DNA of 64,000 nucleotides from Siphonodentalium dalli (lineage: Eukaryota > Mollusca > Scaphopoda > Gadilida > Siphonodentaliidae), in assembly GCA_032622095.1 (NCBI GenBank), contig CP136065.1, forward strand, positions 97,597,343 to 97,661,342, given 5' to 3'. Below are positions 1 to 11,924 of the stretch, one piece after another; position 1 is the first letter of the stretch, and each line of letters starts with the position of its first letter. A model generated the notes under the pieces. That model did no database searches and was not told the origin of the DNA. It was given only the letters and a program-made list of their open reading frames with translations. The translations under genes were made by a program, and so were the position numbers.

Positions 1-48
1 TGTGTATATTGTTGGTGAAGTTGTTTGTAGTCTCGGTCGACTATTAGA

Positions 49-2390
49 AAATAATATCGGCCGACTATTGTGAAGGAATGGCGGACACATCAACTAAATA
101 ATCTCAGCTGTTTATCGCGTTAATGCTAATACGTCACATAATCTTATCACACGTACATATTAGCAGCTTATCGAACTATGCATACATACGCTCAAATAAT
201 ATGTACAAGTGGGTATACATGCAATACTTGAAGTTACTTTGATGTTATTGTTATTTTGAACTAACTGAAAACATGATGATGCAAGAAATTTTCAATTTGT
301 TATGCTTATCGCTGTACCAATTGATTGTTTGTAATCAACGACAAAATGACCAACACGCCGAGAATGATTCATACCATGCTGATGATAAACACTGGAATGT
401 ATGCATTCATACTGATTGTGACAATGGCCAAGATTACAGCGACTCGGACCAGTCCATCAGACGCCATCCCGTCTATTCCATCATATAATTGTCGCCACAA
501 TGATTTACCTGAAATAATTTGACGTCATTGCTCTTACATAAATACTAAAGAGTGTTTATTCTTTACTTCTCTATCACGATGAAGTTATTGAGCATCGTGT
601 ATCGCTATTTCACCAGAGGTCACACGTTAGACCGTGTACACGTATATACATATGTAACATCAGACTAAACAAAGCTGATATGTTTCGATTATTCGCGATT
701 GTGACTGTAAATAGGTCTATCGAGTATATGGCATATAGCGCCACTTACCCGCACCTATTCATGCGCGTACACAATGTGTACGTGTCGGAGCACAAGACAT
801 CCAAATAATGAGTATTAGCTCGTAGTAAAGCAACGCTCTTTATTCATCTTTCAGCATAAATGGCATCCGTGTATTATCGAGAATTATTGGAAAACATAGT
901 AATGCGATAGCGAACATCAAACGAGTCTGCGCACGCATATCTGTCAAAAGATACAATAGCAGTCATTGGTCAATATATCCACGGTGTCAGCTCAGTACAC
1001 AATCGGCACGAAGCCGGAGGTCAACTCAGTACACAATCGATTTCATCATGTCACCAGGTTACACATATCTATATAATAGAGTGTTCATATTGAAATCACT
1101 CATAATTGCATTGACATTTGGATAGGTAGGTTGTATTGTAGCCAATGTGATAAATTTGTATCCAGTAAAAACAACACGAAGAGACGTTGTGAACGACAGC
1201 CTGAACTAGTTAACTAGTCCACCACGTTTCCCTTGTTTCTGTTCTATATAAATATAGGTGCATAGAAGAACGCTCGATTTCACTGATTATATAGGAAAAT
1301 GAAGTATCAATGTGAAGAGTGCTTAAGTGTCTATGCTTGGCAAGATAGTTTGAAGCGTCATATCAAAGTTAAACACACGCCTTCAGAACAACAACAACAA
1401 CAGTATCATCAGCCACAACAACAACAACAACAACAACAGTATCATCAGCCACAACAACAACAACAGCATCATCAGCCGCCACAACAACAACGACAACAAC
1501 AACAGCATCATCAGCCGCCACAACAACAACAACAACAACACCACCAACAACTACAACAACAACAGCATCATCATCATCATCATCAACAACAACAACAACA
1601 CCACCACCAACAACAACAACAACAACAAGAGCCACCAAGCGACATAACATCCTGCTTTGATGATCCAATGGCCAAAATCCAGGAAGATTTTCAAGCATCC
1701 ATTCACGGCATGTGTAAGTGGACCGACATCTAGTGGGAAGACATACTTCGTGAAAACCTTGCTACAAAAGTCTGCCTCAAAAATATCACCCGCACCTGAC
1801 AGAATAATATGGTTTTATAAATATTGGCAGCCCCTATATGACGAAATAAAGTATACCGTCACCCCTCATGTCAACTTTATACGAGGAATACCAGCAAACT
1901 TGGATTCTCTTATCAACCCCCGGTATAAAAATCTAGTTATACTCGATGACTTGATGCAAACTTCATCAAAAGACCAGAGAGTTAATGATTTGCATTCCGA
2001 AGGAAGTCACCATTTGAACTTATCTTTGATAAGTTTGAACCAGAATTTCTACTACAACAAAGATCCAACGCAACGACGAAATTGTCAATATTTGGTATTG
2101 TTCAATAACCCAATCGACAAGGGATTAATTTCAACATTATCAAGACAGATGTATCCTGAATGTCCTCAGCGTATGGTTCGAGAGTTTTCGGAAGCGACCA
2201 GTGAACCGTACGGTTACCTACTGGTGGATTTAAAAGCCGCAACACCGGACACATTACGTCTGCGACAGAATGTACTAAAAGAGGACACGAACCAACATAT
2301 GGGTGAATGGAATGGCATGAAATACGATGACAGAGAACACCCAGATGAACAGAATGGGATGAAAAAACATACAAAAGACACTGAGACACA
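49..2390 (+). repeat. Left arm of the large inverted repeat
   Basis: Matches the reverse complement of about 4731-7683 almost base for base, once the 592-bp MITE in the right arm is removed. It contains about 1.25 kb of non-coding sequence and then the left ATPase gene copy. Homology stops abruptly at about 2390, within the codons for the Lys/Asp/Thr-rich tail of the protein, where palindromic arm-like sequence begins. Confidence 0.85.
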
Positions 2391-2394
2391 ATAG
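1299..2394 (+). pseudogene. C2H2 zinc finger-polyQ/H-P-loop ATPase, left copy, frameshifted and truncated
   Basis: The start ATG at 1299 opens a C-x2-C-x12-H-x4-H zinc finger, followed by about 80 residues of Gln/His encoded by CAA, CAG and CAT runs (about 1385-1630). The ATPase part shows a Walker A GPTSSGKT (about 1721-1744) and a Walker B-like NLVILDDLM (about 1930-1956), then the family-typical GSHHLN and PYGYLLVDL stretches. Compared with the right copy, five bases (ATTTT) are missing after 1691, between short direct repeats. The finger plus Gln tract therefore ends at 1733, and the ATPase continues in another frame to 2394. The protein also stops early because the arm ends there. Family knowledge: such ATPases load dsDNA into capsids. 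No capsid gene accompanies it here. Confidence 0.75.
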
Positions 2395-2395
2395 T

Positions 2396-2642
2396 GCTAC
2401 ACGATGCTTAATAACTTCATCGAGAGGTAATTAATAAACGCTCCTTGTTATTTACGTGAGAGTATAATGTCCAATTATTGCAAATAAAACATTGTGGACA
2501 TATGTGGACACCCGATTACGGTGCCAATCGGGTGTCCACATATGTCCACAATGTTTTATTTGCAATAATTGGACATTATACTCTCACGTAAATAACAAGG
2601 AGCGTTTATTCATTACCTCTCTATCACGATGAAGTTATTAAG
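2396..2642. repeat. Long palindrome with an 8-nt loop
   Basis: The sequence from about 2396 to 2516 is repeated inverted from about 2524 to 2642, with the turn in CCGATTACGGTGCCAATCGG around 2513-2532. Each arm contains a small hairpin (CGATG...CATCG) and an AAACGCTCCTTGTTATTTACG block. It is a diverged version of arm sequence at 500-600 and 7130-7220, so it looks like two element ends joined head to head. Confidence 0.8.
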
Positions 2643-2840
2643 CATCGTGTAGCACTATTTCACCAAAGGTCACTTGTTAGACGTGCACACGTCTACATAC
2701 GTAATATGAGACTAAACAAAGCTGTTGATATGTTTCTTTCATCTTTTATATGATGGCGCTATATGTTATATACTCGATAGACCTAGTTACCGCCTGTGCT
2801 CAATCGCACATAGCGAAACAAACGCTCTTTATTTAAATAA
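2580..2840 (+). repeat. Third, diverged copy of arm sequence
   Basis: Collinear with 540-840 and with the reverse complement of 6890-7200: the hairpin near CATCGTG, ACTAAACAAAGCTG, ATACTCGATAGACCTA and the AACGCTCTTTATT motif occur in the same order. It is more diverged than the two main arms are from each other, so this copy is older or comes from a related element. Confidence 0.7.
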
Positions 2841-3144
2841 CAGGGAGACTACTCTATATAACACTCTTAGTTTTTCCAACAAAATAGTTATCAAATTCGA
2901 TCACCAATAGAACTGTCTGTGAAACAACGATGACTTATAACAATCTTTAACTTATTTATCGATCTATGCTAGAACATGGCCGCAACAAAATCATGACCAT
3001 AACAAAAAACATTACCTTAACCTTACCATTACGCATGAATATAAATTTACCATGCGTAAATATTGTCAGATTATCGTCTGATGAGCAAATCCTATGTTTA
3101 CATTATACTTAATCTCAGGTATGACTAGAATTGTATCATGTGTG

Positions 3145-3177
<33 letters not shown>

Positions 3178-4027
3178 GGTCATAGCGTGACGAGCAAAAT
3201 GTGATGTTTACACACTTAAGCTATGGACAAACAATACATCTCGCATCTACAGTGGAGTCTACTTCATTGTGAATTAAGTCACTCTGGGTTATTTGACCAT
3301 AAACCTGTTACACCTTAGCCCTTGGTTTCTTGTAATTTAATGAAAATTTTACACATCGTGATTGCTTTCAAAAATAGTACAACTTCCTGTTGGTAATACA
3401 CGAATGAAGAGTGTTTCATTCATACGAAATTACTACACGAATGAACTGAAATTTATATTTCACATCTTCCCAACAACAGATACAGACATAGTCATAGTGT
3501 TATACTGTCTTGCATGTACCCATGCTATGACATCATTAGAAGGGGCAATACACTCAAGGAGTTAAAGTGACACGAAACAAGGGACGTGATCCAATATTGG
3601 TGTTTGAAGGATAGGATAGGATATTTTATTTGCAATACACATATCTATTACATAATAGTGGCGAAAATTATGGAAAATTATGTCGTATATTGTGGGGGAT
3701 GGCATAGTCTGGCAAGACTGTCTTCCTGCCATCCCCAGTATGGTGAATATAGAAACTAATAACAATAGTAATACTAAAGGAACACAAGACACTCTAAAGG
3801 GACAAAAGACACTCATTATGAATGAATGTTAACAATACAAGCGCAGTGGTTGAAAGTTAAAATGACACAGAACAATATTTAAAGTTCAAATTTTCGGGCT
3901 CTTAAAGTGCCTTTTATCATTACGTATCGTTTCTCACTCTACAATTCCCAATAATCCACTCACTCTCTCCCCGCTTATAGATATATAACGAAAACGAGAA
4001 TATCACGTTGATGAAGTTTATTGAAAT
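2841..4027. other. Central non-coding part of the palindromic element
   Basis: No convincing gene. It holds a (TA)n microsatellite at about 3148-3177. At 3600-3840 lies a probable retroposon 3' tail in minus orientation: GGATA repeats at 3609-3626 next to AATAAA-type sequence, and a GGGGATGG...CCATCCCC hairpin at about 3697-3736. This segment has no counterpart in the left arm. Confidence 0.4.
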
Positions 4028-6432
4028 TTAATCGTCCGAATTATCATCACTTTCGTCAGAAGTGTCATTTGTTTCGTCCATGAATTTTTCTAGCATCGGT
4101 TTGTACTTTAATATTGACATTTTCACTGCATCACGATCTTCATAACCATTATTCAAATATTTGTCGACTTTATCCATGACTCTGTTGTGCAGAGTCCCAT
4201 TGCGCAGCTGCAGATACGCTACTGTTGTCCAAGCATAACCATTCATAAATTGCCTCATGTGTTCACTTTTAAGGTCCTTGTCAGCTTGTTCTTTTGCTTC
4301 TGTTTCTGTCGAGCCATTTTCCTTATACGTTTCCACTTTATCACTCCATTCCTCATGTGTTTTATCTCTACTCTCATCACACAAACTTTTGAAGTATTCA
4401 TCTTCATTCAATTTAATTTTCTTATTCTGACTATCATCCGTGTCCTCAGTTAATTTTCGTTTTAACTTATTTTCTTTACACCAGTTTTTTACGTGTCTCT
4501 GAACATCATAATGATCTTCGAACTAAAGCCCGCAGTCATTACAAGGGTACGACATGTCTTCTCGAATGTCTATGTTTTGACGGTTCTTCTTATTAATTTC
4601 ATCGAGCTCACCCGGTGGCCTTATGTCCTTAGCATAGCCATTATGTTGACCCTGGGGCACAATATAATTATATGCTATGCCTTGACAAGGGAGTTCTCTG
4701 TCATCGTATTTCATCGCATTCTGTTGACCCCGTGTCTCAGTGTCTTTTGTATGTTTTTTCATCCCATTCTGTTCATCTGGGTGTTCTCTGTCATCGTATT
4801 TCATGCCATTCCATTCACCCATATGTTGGTTCGTGTCCTCTTTTAGTACATTCTGTCGCAGACGTAATGTGTCCGGTGTTGCGGCTTTTAAATCCTCCAG
4901 TAGGTAACCGTACTGTTCACTCGTCGCTTCCGAAAACTCTCGAACCATACGCTGAGGACATTCAGGATACATCTGTCTTGATAATGTTGAAATTAATCCC
5001 TTGTCGATTGGGTTATTGAACAATACCAAATATTGACAATTTCGTCGTTGCGTTGGATCTTTGTTGTAGTAGAAATTCTGGTTCAAACTTATCAAAGATA
5101 AGTTCAAATGGTGACTTCCTTCGGAATGCAAATCATTAACTCTCTGGTCTTTTGATGAAGTTTGCATCAAGTCATCGAGTATAACTAGATTTTTATACCA
5201 GGGGTTGATAAGAGAATCCAAGTTTGCTGGTATTCCTCGTATAAAGTTGACATGAGGGGTGACGGTATACTTTATTTCGTCATATAGGGCCTGCCAATAT
5301 TTATAAAACCATATTATTCTGTCAGGTGCGGGTGATATTTTTGAGGCAGACTTTTGTAGCAAGGTTTTCACGAAGTATGTCTTCCCACTAGATGTCGGCC
5401 CACTTACACATGCCGTGAATGGATGCTTGAAAATAAAATCTTCCTGGATTTTGGCCATTGGATCATCAAAGCAGGATGTTATGTCGCTTGGTGGCTGTTG
5501 TTGTTGTTGGTGGTGTTGTTGTTGATGATGCTGTTGTTGTTGTTGTTGTTGTTGGTGGTGGTGGTGTTGTTGTTGTTGTGGCGGCTGATGATGCTGTTGT
5601 TGTCGTTGTTGTTGTTGTTGTGGCGGCTGATGATGCTGTTGTTGTTGTTGTTGTTGTTGTTGTGGCTGATGATACTGTTGTTGTTGTTGGTGGTGTTGTT
5701 GTTGTTGTTGTTGTGGCTGATGATACTGTTGTTGTTGTTGTTGTTGTTCTGAAGGCGTGTGTTTAACTTTGATATGACGCTTCAAACTATCTTGCCAAGC
5801 ATAGACACTTAAAGGGGTACTGTACGCCATTTTCAATAAATTCCCGGTGATAACAACGATCTATTATCGATACTATATAGAAATATAAGTAATTTGAGTC
5901 GAAGATGTATTCTGTAAACGCTCAGGTTAATAGGCTATCTTAAAATTTAATAATTTAAAAGTTAATAATTTAATATAAATTGATTTTATGGCTCCAGCCA
6001 TAAAATGGTGTCTCTTAAAATTCGAATTTCCGTGTACAAAACGTAATCAAATTATAATTGAGGGATACCGGATTAGGAAAACAATTGCACACACGATCGT
6101 TTGAAACATTATGCTTATACGGGGAGAAAACCCAAGCCATTCATTGACTAGTGACGGTACACTAACTTAAATGAGTATATGGGACTACTAACCATATAAT
6201 ATAATGTTTATTTGATTCATTTGGTTGAAAACTTTACAAAAATTACTCGACAACGACAATTTGTATTTTTGCATTCCGGTAAATTTGCCATCCATAACAA
6301 TACTTCGTACTCAACAAACTTTCAAAAAATTGAAAAGTTGTTACATTATTCTCCGACTCGGGGATTATAGAAACCAACAACAACATCTTGGGTACAGTAC
6401 CCCTTTAAGCACTCTTCACATTGATACTTCAT
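4028..6432 (-). pseudogene. C2H2 zinc finger-polyQ/H-P-loop ATPase, right copy, interrupted
   Basis: The true start corresponds to the ATG at 6432, the same first codons as the left copy, but after eight codons a 592-bp TTAA-flanked insertion (5813-6404) splits the first zinc finger. From 5812 the frame is open through the Gln/His tract (about 5510-5750), Walker A GPTSSGKT, Walker B-like ILDDLM and the ATPase tail, to an amber codon at 4523-4525. That TAG lies between the two Cys and the His/Cys of a second C2HC-type finger. The same frame then stays open to 4028, giving a Lys-rich then acidic C-terminal region ending in Asp/Ser repeats. The ATPase frame is intact here, unlike the left copy. 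Readthrough or recent nonsense mutation are both possible; the insertion alone should disable normal expression. Confidence 0.75.
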
Positions 6433-7683
6433 TTTCCTATATAATCAGTGAAATCGAGCGTTCTTCTATGCACCTATATTTATATAGAACAGAAACAAGG
6501 GAAACGTGGTGGACTAGTTAACTAGTTCAGGCTGTCGTTCACAACGTCTCTTCGTGTTGTTTGTACTGGATACAAATTTATCACATTGGCTACAATACAA
6601 CCTACCTATCCAAATGTCAATGCAATTATGAGTGATTTCAATATGAACACTCTATTATATAGATATGTGTAATCTGGTGACACGATGAAATCGATTGTGT
6701 ACTGAGTTGACCTCCGGCTTCGTGCCGATTGTGTACTGAGCTGACACCGTGGATAAATTGACCAATGACTGCTATTGTATCTTTTGACAGATATGCGTGC
6801 GCAGACTCGTTTGATGTTCGCTATCGCATTACTATGTTTTCCAATAATTCTCGATAATACACGGATGCCATTTATGCTGAAAGATGAATAAAGAGCGTTG
6901 CTTTACTACGAGCTAATACTCATTATTTGGATGTCTTGTGCTCCGACACGTACACATTGTGTACGCGCATGAATAGGTGCGGGTAAGTGGTGCTATATGC
7001 CATATACTCGATAGACCTATTTACAGTCACAATCGCGAATAATCGAAACATATCAGCTTTGTTTAGTCTGATGTTACATATGTATATACGTGTACACGGT
7101 CTAACGTGTGACCTCTGGTGAAATAGCGATACACGATGCTCAATAACTTCATCGTGATAGAGAAGTAAAGAATAAACACTCTTTATTATTTATGTAAGAG
7201 CAATGACGTCAAATTATTTCAGGTAAAACATTGTGGAGACAATTATATGATGGAATAGACGGGATGGCGTCTGATGGACTGGTCCGAGTCGCTGTAATCT
7301 TGGCCATTGTCACAATCAGTATGAATGCATACATTCCAGTGTTTATCATCAGCATGGTATGAATCATTCTCGGCGTGTTGGTCATTTTGTCGTTGATTAC
7401 AAACAATCAATTGGTACAGCGATAAGCATAGCAAATTGAAAATTTCTTGCATCATCATGTTTTCAGTTAGTTCAAAATAACAATAACATCAAAGTAACTT
7501 CAAGTATTGCATGTATACCCACTTGTACATATTATTTGAGCGTATGTATGCATAGTTCGATAACCTGCTAATATGTACGTGTGATAAGATTATGTGACGT
7601 GTTAGCATTAACGCGATAAACAGCTGAGATTATTTAGTTGATGTGTCCGCCATTCCTTCACAATAGTCGGCCGATATTATTTT
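4731..7683 (-). repeat. Right arm of the large inverted repeat
   Basis: Inverted copy of 49-2390. Its non-coding part (6433-7683) pairs with 49-1298. It contains the same short palindromic and AACGCTCTTTATT-like blocks, and its inner boundary lies in the ATPase tail, where the left copy is truncated and this one continues. Confidence 0.85.
5813..6404. mobile_element. 592-bp piggyBac-type MITE with TTAA duplication
   Basis: The ends are AGGGGTACTGTAC and its reverse complement, flanked on both sides by TTAA (5809-5812 and 6405-6408). The left gene copy has the uninterrupted site with a single TTAA at 1323-1326. No transposase is encoded. The TTAA duplication is the hallmark of piggyBac-class elements. 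Confidence 0.85.
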
Positions 7684-7925
7684 CAGTAAGATGTATGTCT
7701 GTCTGAACCTTTAAGCACATAATTTGGTTAAGCCGTCTTAAGCTGAGATTATTTAGTTGATGTGTCAGACATTTAATAGTCGACCGAGATTACAAACAAC
7801 TTCACCAACAATATACACACATACTGTTCTATGAATTGGTTAAGCCATCTTAAACTGAGATTATTTACAGACACGCAATAGTCGGCCGAGATATCAAACA
7901 ACTTCACCAAAAATATAAACACATG
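7600..7925. repeat. Subterminal tandem repeats, about 90-100 bp each
   Basis: Three successive units share TTGGTTAAGCC(G/A)TCTTAA, CTGAGATTATTTA, AATAGTCG(G/A)CCGA and AACAACTTCACCAA. They end near 7683, 7821 and 7925. The left arm shows one such junction at 1-60. They may be terminal repeats of the element. Confidence 0.6.
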
Positions 7926-8359
7926 TGACGCTCTGACGAAAATATACTTACGCCCATTTTTTATCAACGATTCTCAAATATATAGTACTATAGTACTAAC
8001 ATACTCAAAATACACTTATACCCAATTTTACGATTGACGTCAAGGATACGCACTATCTTCTTATATTGTGATGGTAAACATAAAGAGCGTTCTTTGTTTG
8101 TGAATTCCTGATATGGAACTAATAAAGAGCGTTTATGCCATTTGTGTGTGATTAGCCAGTAGCAATGTGCTGTCCTCTGTAACCCAATCAGACTCTTGCT
8201 TGGGTAAAATATAGTAGGTATTTATGATAACATGCTGTTTACGCGATGGTCGTGGTATATATGAACGAAACTGTATGCGTTTTAATGTTTTTCTGTTTAC
8301 GGTGTTTGGAACAAATATGAATATTTTCGACAATTAAGGCCTCACGTGCCTTTAAACAA

Positions 8360-8530
8360 AATGTTGGTAAATAACACGTTTTGGGAATTTTTTATACTAT
8401 ATATAGTACACTGTGGTTAGCATTATTTTGGGCAATTAATCGATTCTGATAACTCAAATGGCATTTTTTTTAAATGATGTTGTTGGACTCTGATGAGATG
8501 CGGACCATCGCCGAGAGCTTTCCGATGAAT
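8360..8530 (+). repeat. Dispersed repeat shared with 24880-25030
   Basis: AAATGTTG, the stretch from GTGGTTAGCA through TTAATCGATTCTGATAACT, and the end GGACCATCG occur in the same order at 24880-25030. No coding capacity seen. Confidence 0.65.
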
Positions 8531-8604
8531 GGCAACAAGCCATATTTCTGACTAAATCCTGAAAAGTTACCCATAATTCTGCTGTGGTTAAGGAGTCGAT
8601 TACA
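8513..8604 (-). mobile_element. Half copy of the palindromic mariner-type MITE
   Basis: Only the arm from GAGAGCTTTCCGATG to GGAGTCGATTAC is present, so this is one side of the palindrome seen complete at 56351-56567. Confidence 0.75.
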
Positions 8605-8899
8605 TTGCCTTTAAGAGGTCCGTTCTCCTGCTATTGTATTAGCAACTAAAGCGATGATTTATAGTAATGTTATTTCCATGGAGGATGTGCAATAAAACTG
8701 ACAAATTCCTTTTACAAAATTGGAGAATCATTTTTATGTTAAGACTGATAAGTAGATATATTAATGTAGAGCAATACTTCACGACTGTGAAACAACACTT
8801 GACTGAGAGAGACTTGAAAGGCTCGCGATTCCCTTCTTCAATTAACAATGGCAAGATAGCTAGAGTGTACTTTTGAACGGTGAACTCGTACAAATCCGC

Positions 8900-9430
8900 T
8901 TTCTATCATTCTGGATCACAGGGTGTGTGACCAGTATGTGACGTTAGTCCATGAGATATTGGTCGCCATTTGCACCCCTCCCGAGTACTCAACTTCACCC
9001 CACTCATTTTGTTCCTTAAAGTCTCTTCTAGCAGTTTTACGATAACAAGACAAAAGTGGCCGCAGGCACTCCAGACAATTAAAATGGGGTCCATCATGGC
9101 TGTCATTTTTCTTGATATGCACCAGGTCGTGTTGATCGCCATTACAGTAATAGTGTGGTCGTGGGAGAGTTGAACCCGGAAGAAATTGGATACAAGCTGA
9201 TTGTGATGCCATTCGACGCGGAAAAACACCAGGAACAACATATCCATAATCCGCAAAAATCCGCTCATGGGATAGTTCAGGATCCATGATGGCGTCCAAT
9301 ATGGCCGACACAATACGTAAATTTACCATCGGTGCCCAATAACATACGAAACCTCGGTGAATGTGGAAAAGCTTGCACCAAAACATATTCCACATTGAAA
9401 ATAACATATGTAATGTTAGAACATACATAG
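8900..9430 (-). repeat. Dispersed repeat with an open frame, related to 14440-14600
   Basis: A minus-strand frame of 170 codons (9428-8916) is open. Part of it, around the PRRM...SACIQF residues, recurs on the plus strand at about 14460-14580 with stops, so this is repeat sequence. A CxxC-like pair is present in the frame but I recognise no family. The 9640-9760 stretch contains related AAGATGGCG-type repeats. Confidence 0.35.
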
Positions 9431-10371
9431 TGATAAACTCGTTGTCTCTGGGGGCAGATGGCTATCACTATGGCCGCCGAATTCGGTGGTATTATATTTT
9501 TAAGTGTATATAAATATATTTCTAATACAAATATATATTATATTGATATCTCCTATTTCAGTACAAGTAGTTTTCTTATTATTTGACGCAGAAAGGAACC
9601 AAGACAAACATATACAAAATTCACACAAAAATAGCATAAGCAGTCAGAATACAAGATGGCGTCCAAGATGGCGGCCAAAATGGTGATATTTCGAGTCAGT
9701 GCCCATTAGCACACGAACTCCGGGTTATATAGAAACTATCCAACCAAAATGGAAGCTACATTGACTGAAACATGGGGCAGACGAGTCGAGACGACACATA
9801 ACTATAATATGCTTACGAAAGGTGAACGTGGATGACAATACGGCAGCCAACTTTCGGAAATGCCCAATAGCCTTACTTAGTATGTGCCAAACAACTTGAA
9901 CAACATACAAGAAACCGTCGTGTACTCAGTTATCATCTTCAGAAATGTCAAGTCTAATTTCCTTCTGAAAGGAAGTACACATCTGCCATACCTGATGTCC
10001 AATGATACATACATCAATAGAACCAGTATATCCGTGGCATCTATCACACTCACTCGTTTGGGATGTGATGCGTATTCAATGACAGAGGCAACTAGCAATA
10101 TGTCCGCGTCTCCTTTACTCTTGTATACTGTGTGACCATCTGCGTTGAGCAGTTGACTCAACAAATCAATAACTGACTCTTAATGTTCTCGTTTGAGAGA
10201 AAGATATCTTGATTCACGGGAACATCCATGTGGTCTTTGAGTTGAACATATGCATATGTTTTCCACACTTCGCCGTCGGTGTTCGTTATCCATAACCATC
10301 GAACATGATACACCCAACTCTATGTTTCGTTGGTTAGCTACTTCTCGCTATGTGCATTGTTTGCCCACTTA

Positions 10372-11703
10372 GGCCTAAAAAAAATACATTTGTTTCCGCT
10401 AACGAGCTGAAAAAAATTAGAGTAGGTAGGTAGGCTTAACTTCTTTTTTTTTGGTTAACTTTTTTTTTTTCAGTATCTTTAAAAATAACTGTATAATACT
10501 TGTCAATAAACCAAACTATGCACTTCTTAGCCCCCAATCAGGTTAACCCAAATGACAGAGGAACTAGAAACTCCAATTCAATCTTGCATATGCTTCAATA
10601 TTTACATATATACTAGTCTATATACTAATATAGTCTTTGATAATCCTAATATTTCCCATATGGTCTGGCGATAACTGGAGTCAGTCCAGCAACACTGCAC
10701 TGTCACATATTGGAGTGACCGTCTTGTACCGATATCTTAATGATGGCTTCACAACCCCACCTTCTCCTCCGCATTCAGTGAAGGATCTAGGTATTTTTTG
10801 TGGACACCTGTTTTTAGGCAATGATATGCCAAAGGCATAACCTGAAGGCCTGAGTGGAGGAAGGTTTGTGAAGGGTGACCACCTAATGATGGTGGGGGTT
10901 CGCCCACTGGAAAAAAATTGAAAATCCATTGCATTTAGAGCTAATCTAGGGCATTTTGAGTCAGAATTTTGAATTTTACTGAGATGTCAATTTGATCAAG
11001 TTTCTCAAGCATAACTTTGGAAATTTTTATATACATGTATGTATGGATTGGAAATGCTTATAAGTTATTATCAGGTATCTTTTGGTTCCATGGATTATGC
11101 TTATCCTGCTTGAAATGAGACTTGCCATTATCACTCTAATTCATATAATAGGCTATTTTATAAAATTCAAGTGAGACACATACCGGTACATAATATACTA
11201 CATGTAGTACAGAAACAATGTCTATTAAGTTAGTAATTACTATTTATAGTACTACTCTCTATGTTAATTTTTCATTTGGTATTATGAGATCCCACCTGAT
11301 AACCAGGTTGATTCGATCAAATTGTTAATGTTCCTGTACTGTATTTGATTGAAATACTGAAGTCTGAAGGCTGAATCATAACAAACCTGAACTGAAACTA
11401 TTTGAAGTTTTCACAGATGAAAGCTAGATAAAGCCAAACATACTTTACAGTATGATTCCAACTGTTAAACTGAAATCTTTTTGTAAACTTAAATTTCTTA
11501 TGACAATATATATAAATGTTTTGCATCTTGTTATGATATGAATTGGGACCTAAATTAAAAAAAAAAAAATTTAATAAAAAAAAACAACATTTTTTTTTTT
11601 GGGTCCATTTTGTTTGTTTTTGCAATGGCAATAAAAAATTTAGGGTCGGGGGTTTAAAATAGGGTCGGTCGGGTTAGCGGAAACAAACGTCTTTTTTTAG
11701 GCC
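10372..11703. mobile_element. 1.33-kb Harbinger-like non-autonomous element
   Basis: The ends GGCCTAAAAAAA...TTTGTTTCCGCTAAC are inverted at about 11661-11703. TTA flanks both sides (10369-10371 and 11704-11706), matching the 3-bp TWA duplication of PIF/Harbinger elements. It sits inside the pseudogene, between its DGVALLHSV and MFDGY blocks. No transposase is seen. Confidence 0.65.
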
Positions 11704-11924
11704 TTAACTGAGTGGAGAAGAGCCACACCATCGATAACAGCGATGGCTTGCTCCGGCAGATCACAACCCTGGACAGATTCAGTCAACGCTTTAGCTAGTT
11801 GGACTTATGCGAGTTTCCTCATTACATGATCCTTGAATAGTGATGTTGGTATGTTGTCAGTTCTTTAACCATGGCCTCCTCGCGTTGTGCAATTGTTATC
11901 AATCGTGATAATAGCACAGTTGGA

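Larger units (their letters stand above)
1..7925. mobile_element. Palindromic Polinton/adintovirus-like element with two convergent ATPase genes
   Basis: Positions 49-2390 recur in reverse complement at about 4731-7683, and 1-45 recur inverted at about 7777-7821, so the locus is one huge inverted repeat that continues beyond the left window edge. Both arms carry a zinc-finger/ATPase gene whose upstream kilobase is arm sequence. No capsid, protease, integrase or DNA polymerase gene is visible, so this is at most a fragment of a Polinton- or adintovirus-like element, or a small element that acquired the ATPase. The two arms differ by small indels, Gln/His tract length and one MITE, so the duplication is not brand new. 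Assignment rests on the ATPase motifs only. Confidence 0.6.

Noticed and set aside
273-488. 71-codon frame duplicated at 7458-7243
   Set aside because: It is duplicated only because it lies in the inverted-repeat arms. No homology, and an overlapping frame of similar length is present.
1369-1698. Minus-strand open frame rich in Val and Asp
   Set aside because: It is the antisense of the CAA/CAT tract that encodes the Gln/His region; low complexity only.
5423-5766. Plus-strand Leu- or Val-rich frames
   Set aside because: Antisense of the Gln/His tract of the right gene copy.
5790-5836. Apparent start of the right ATPase gene at 5836
   Set aside because: The first residues come from the end of the inserted MITE; the original start is at 6432.
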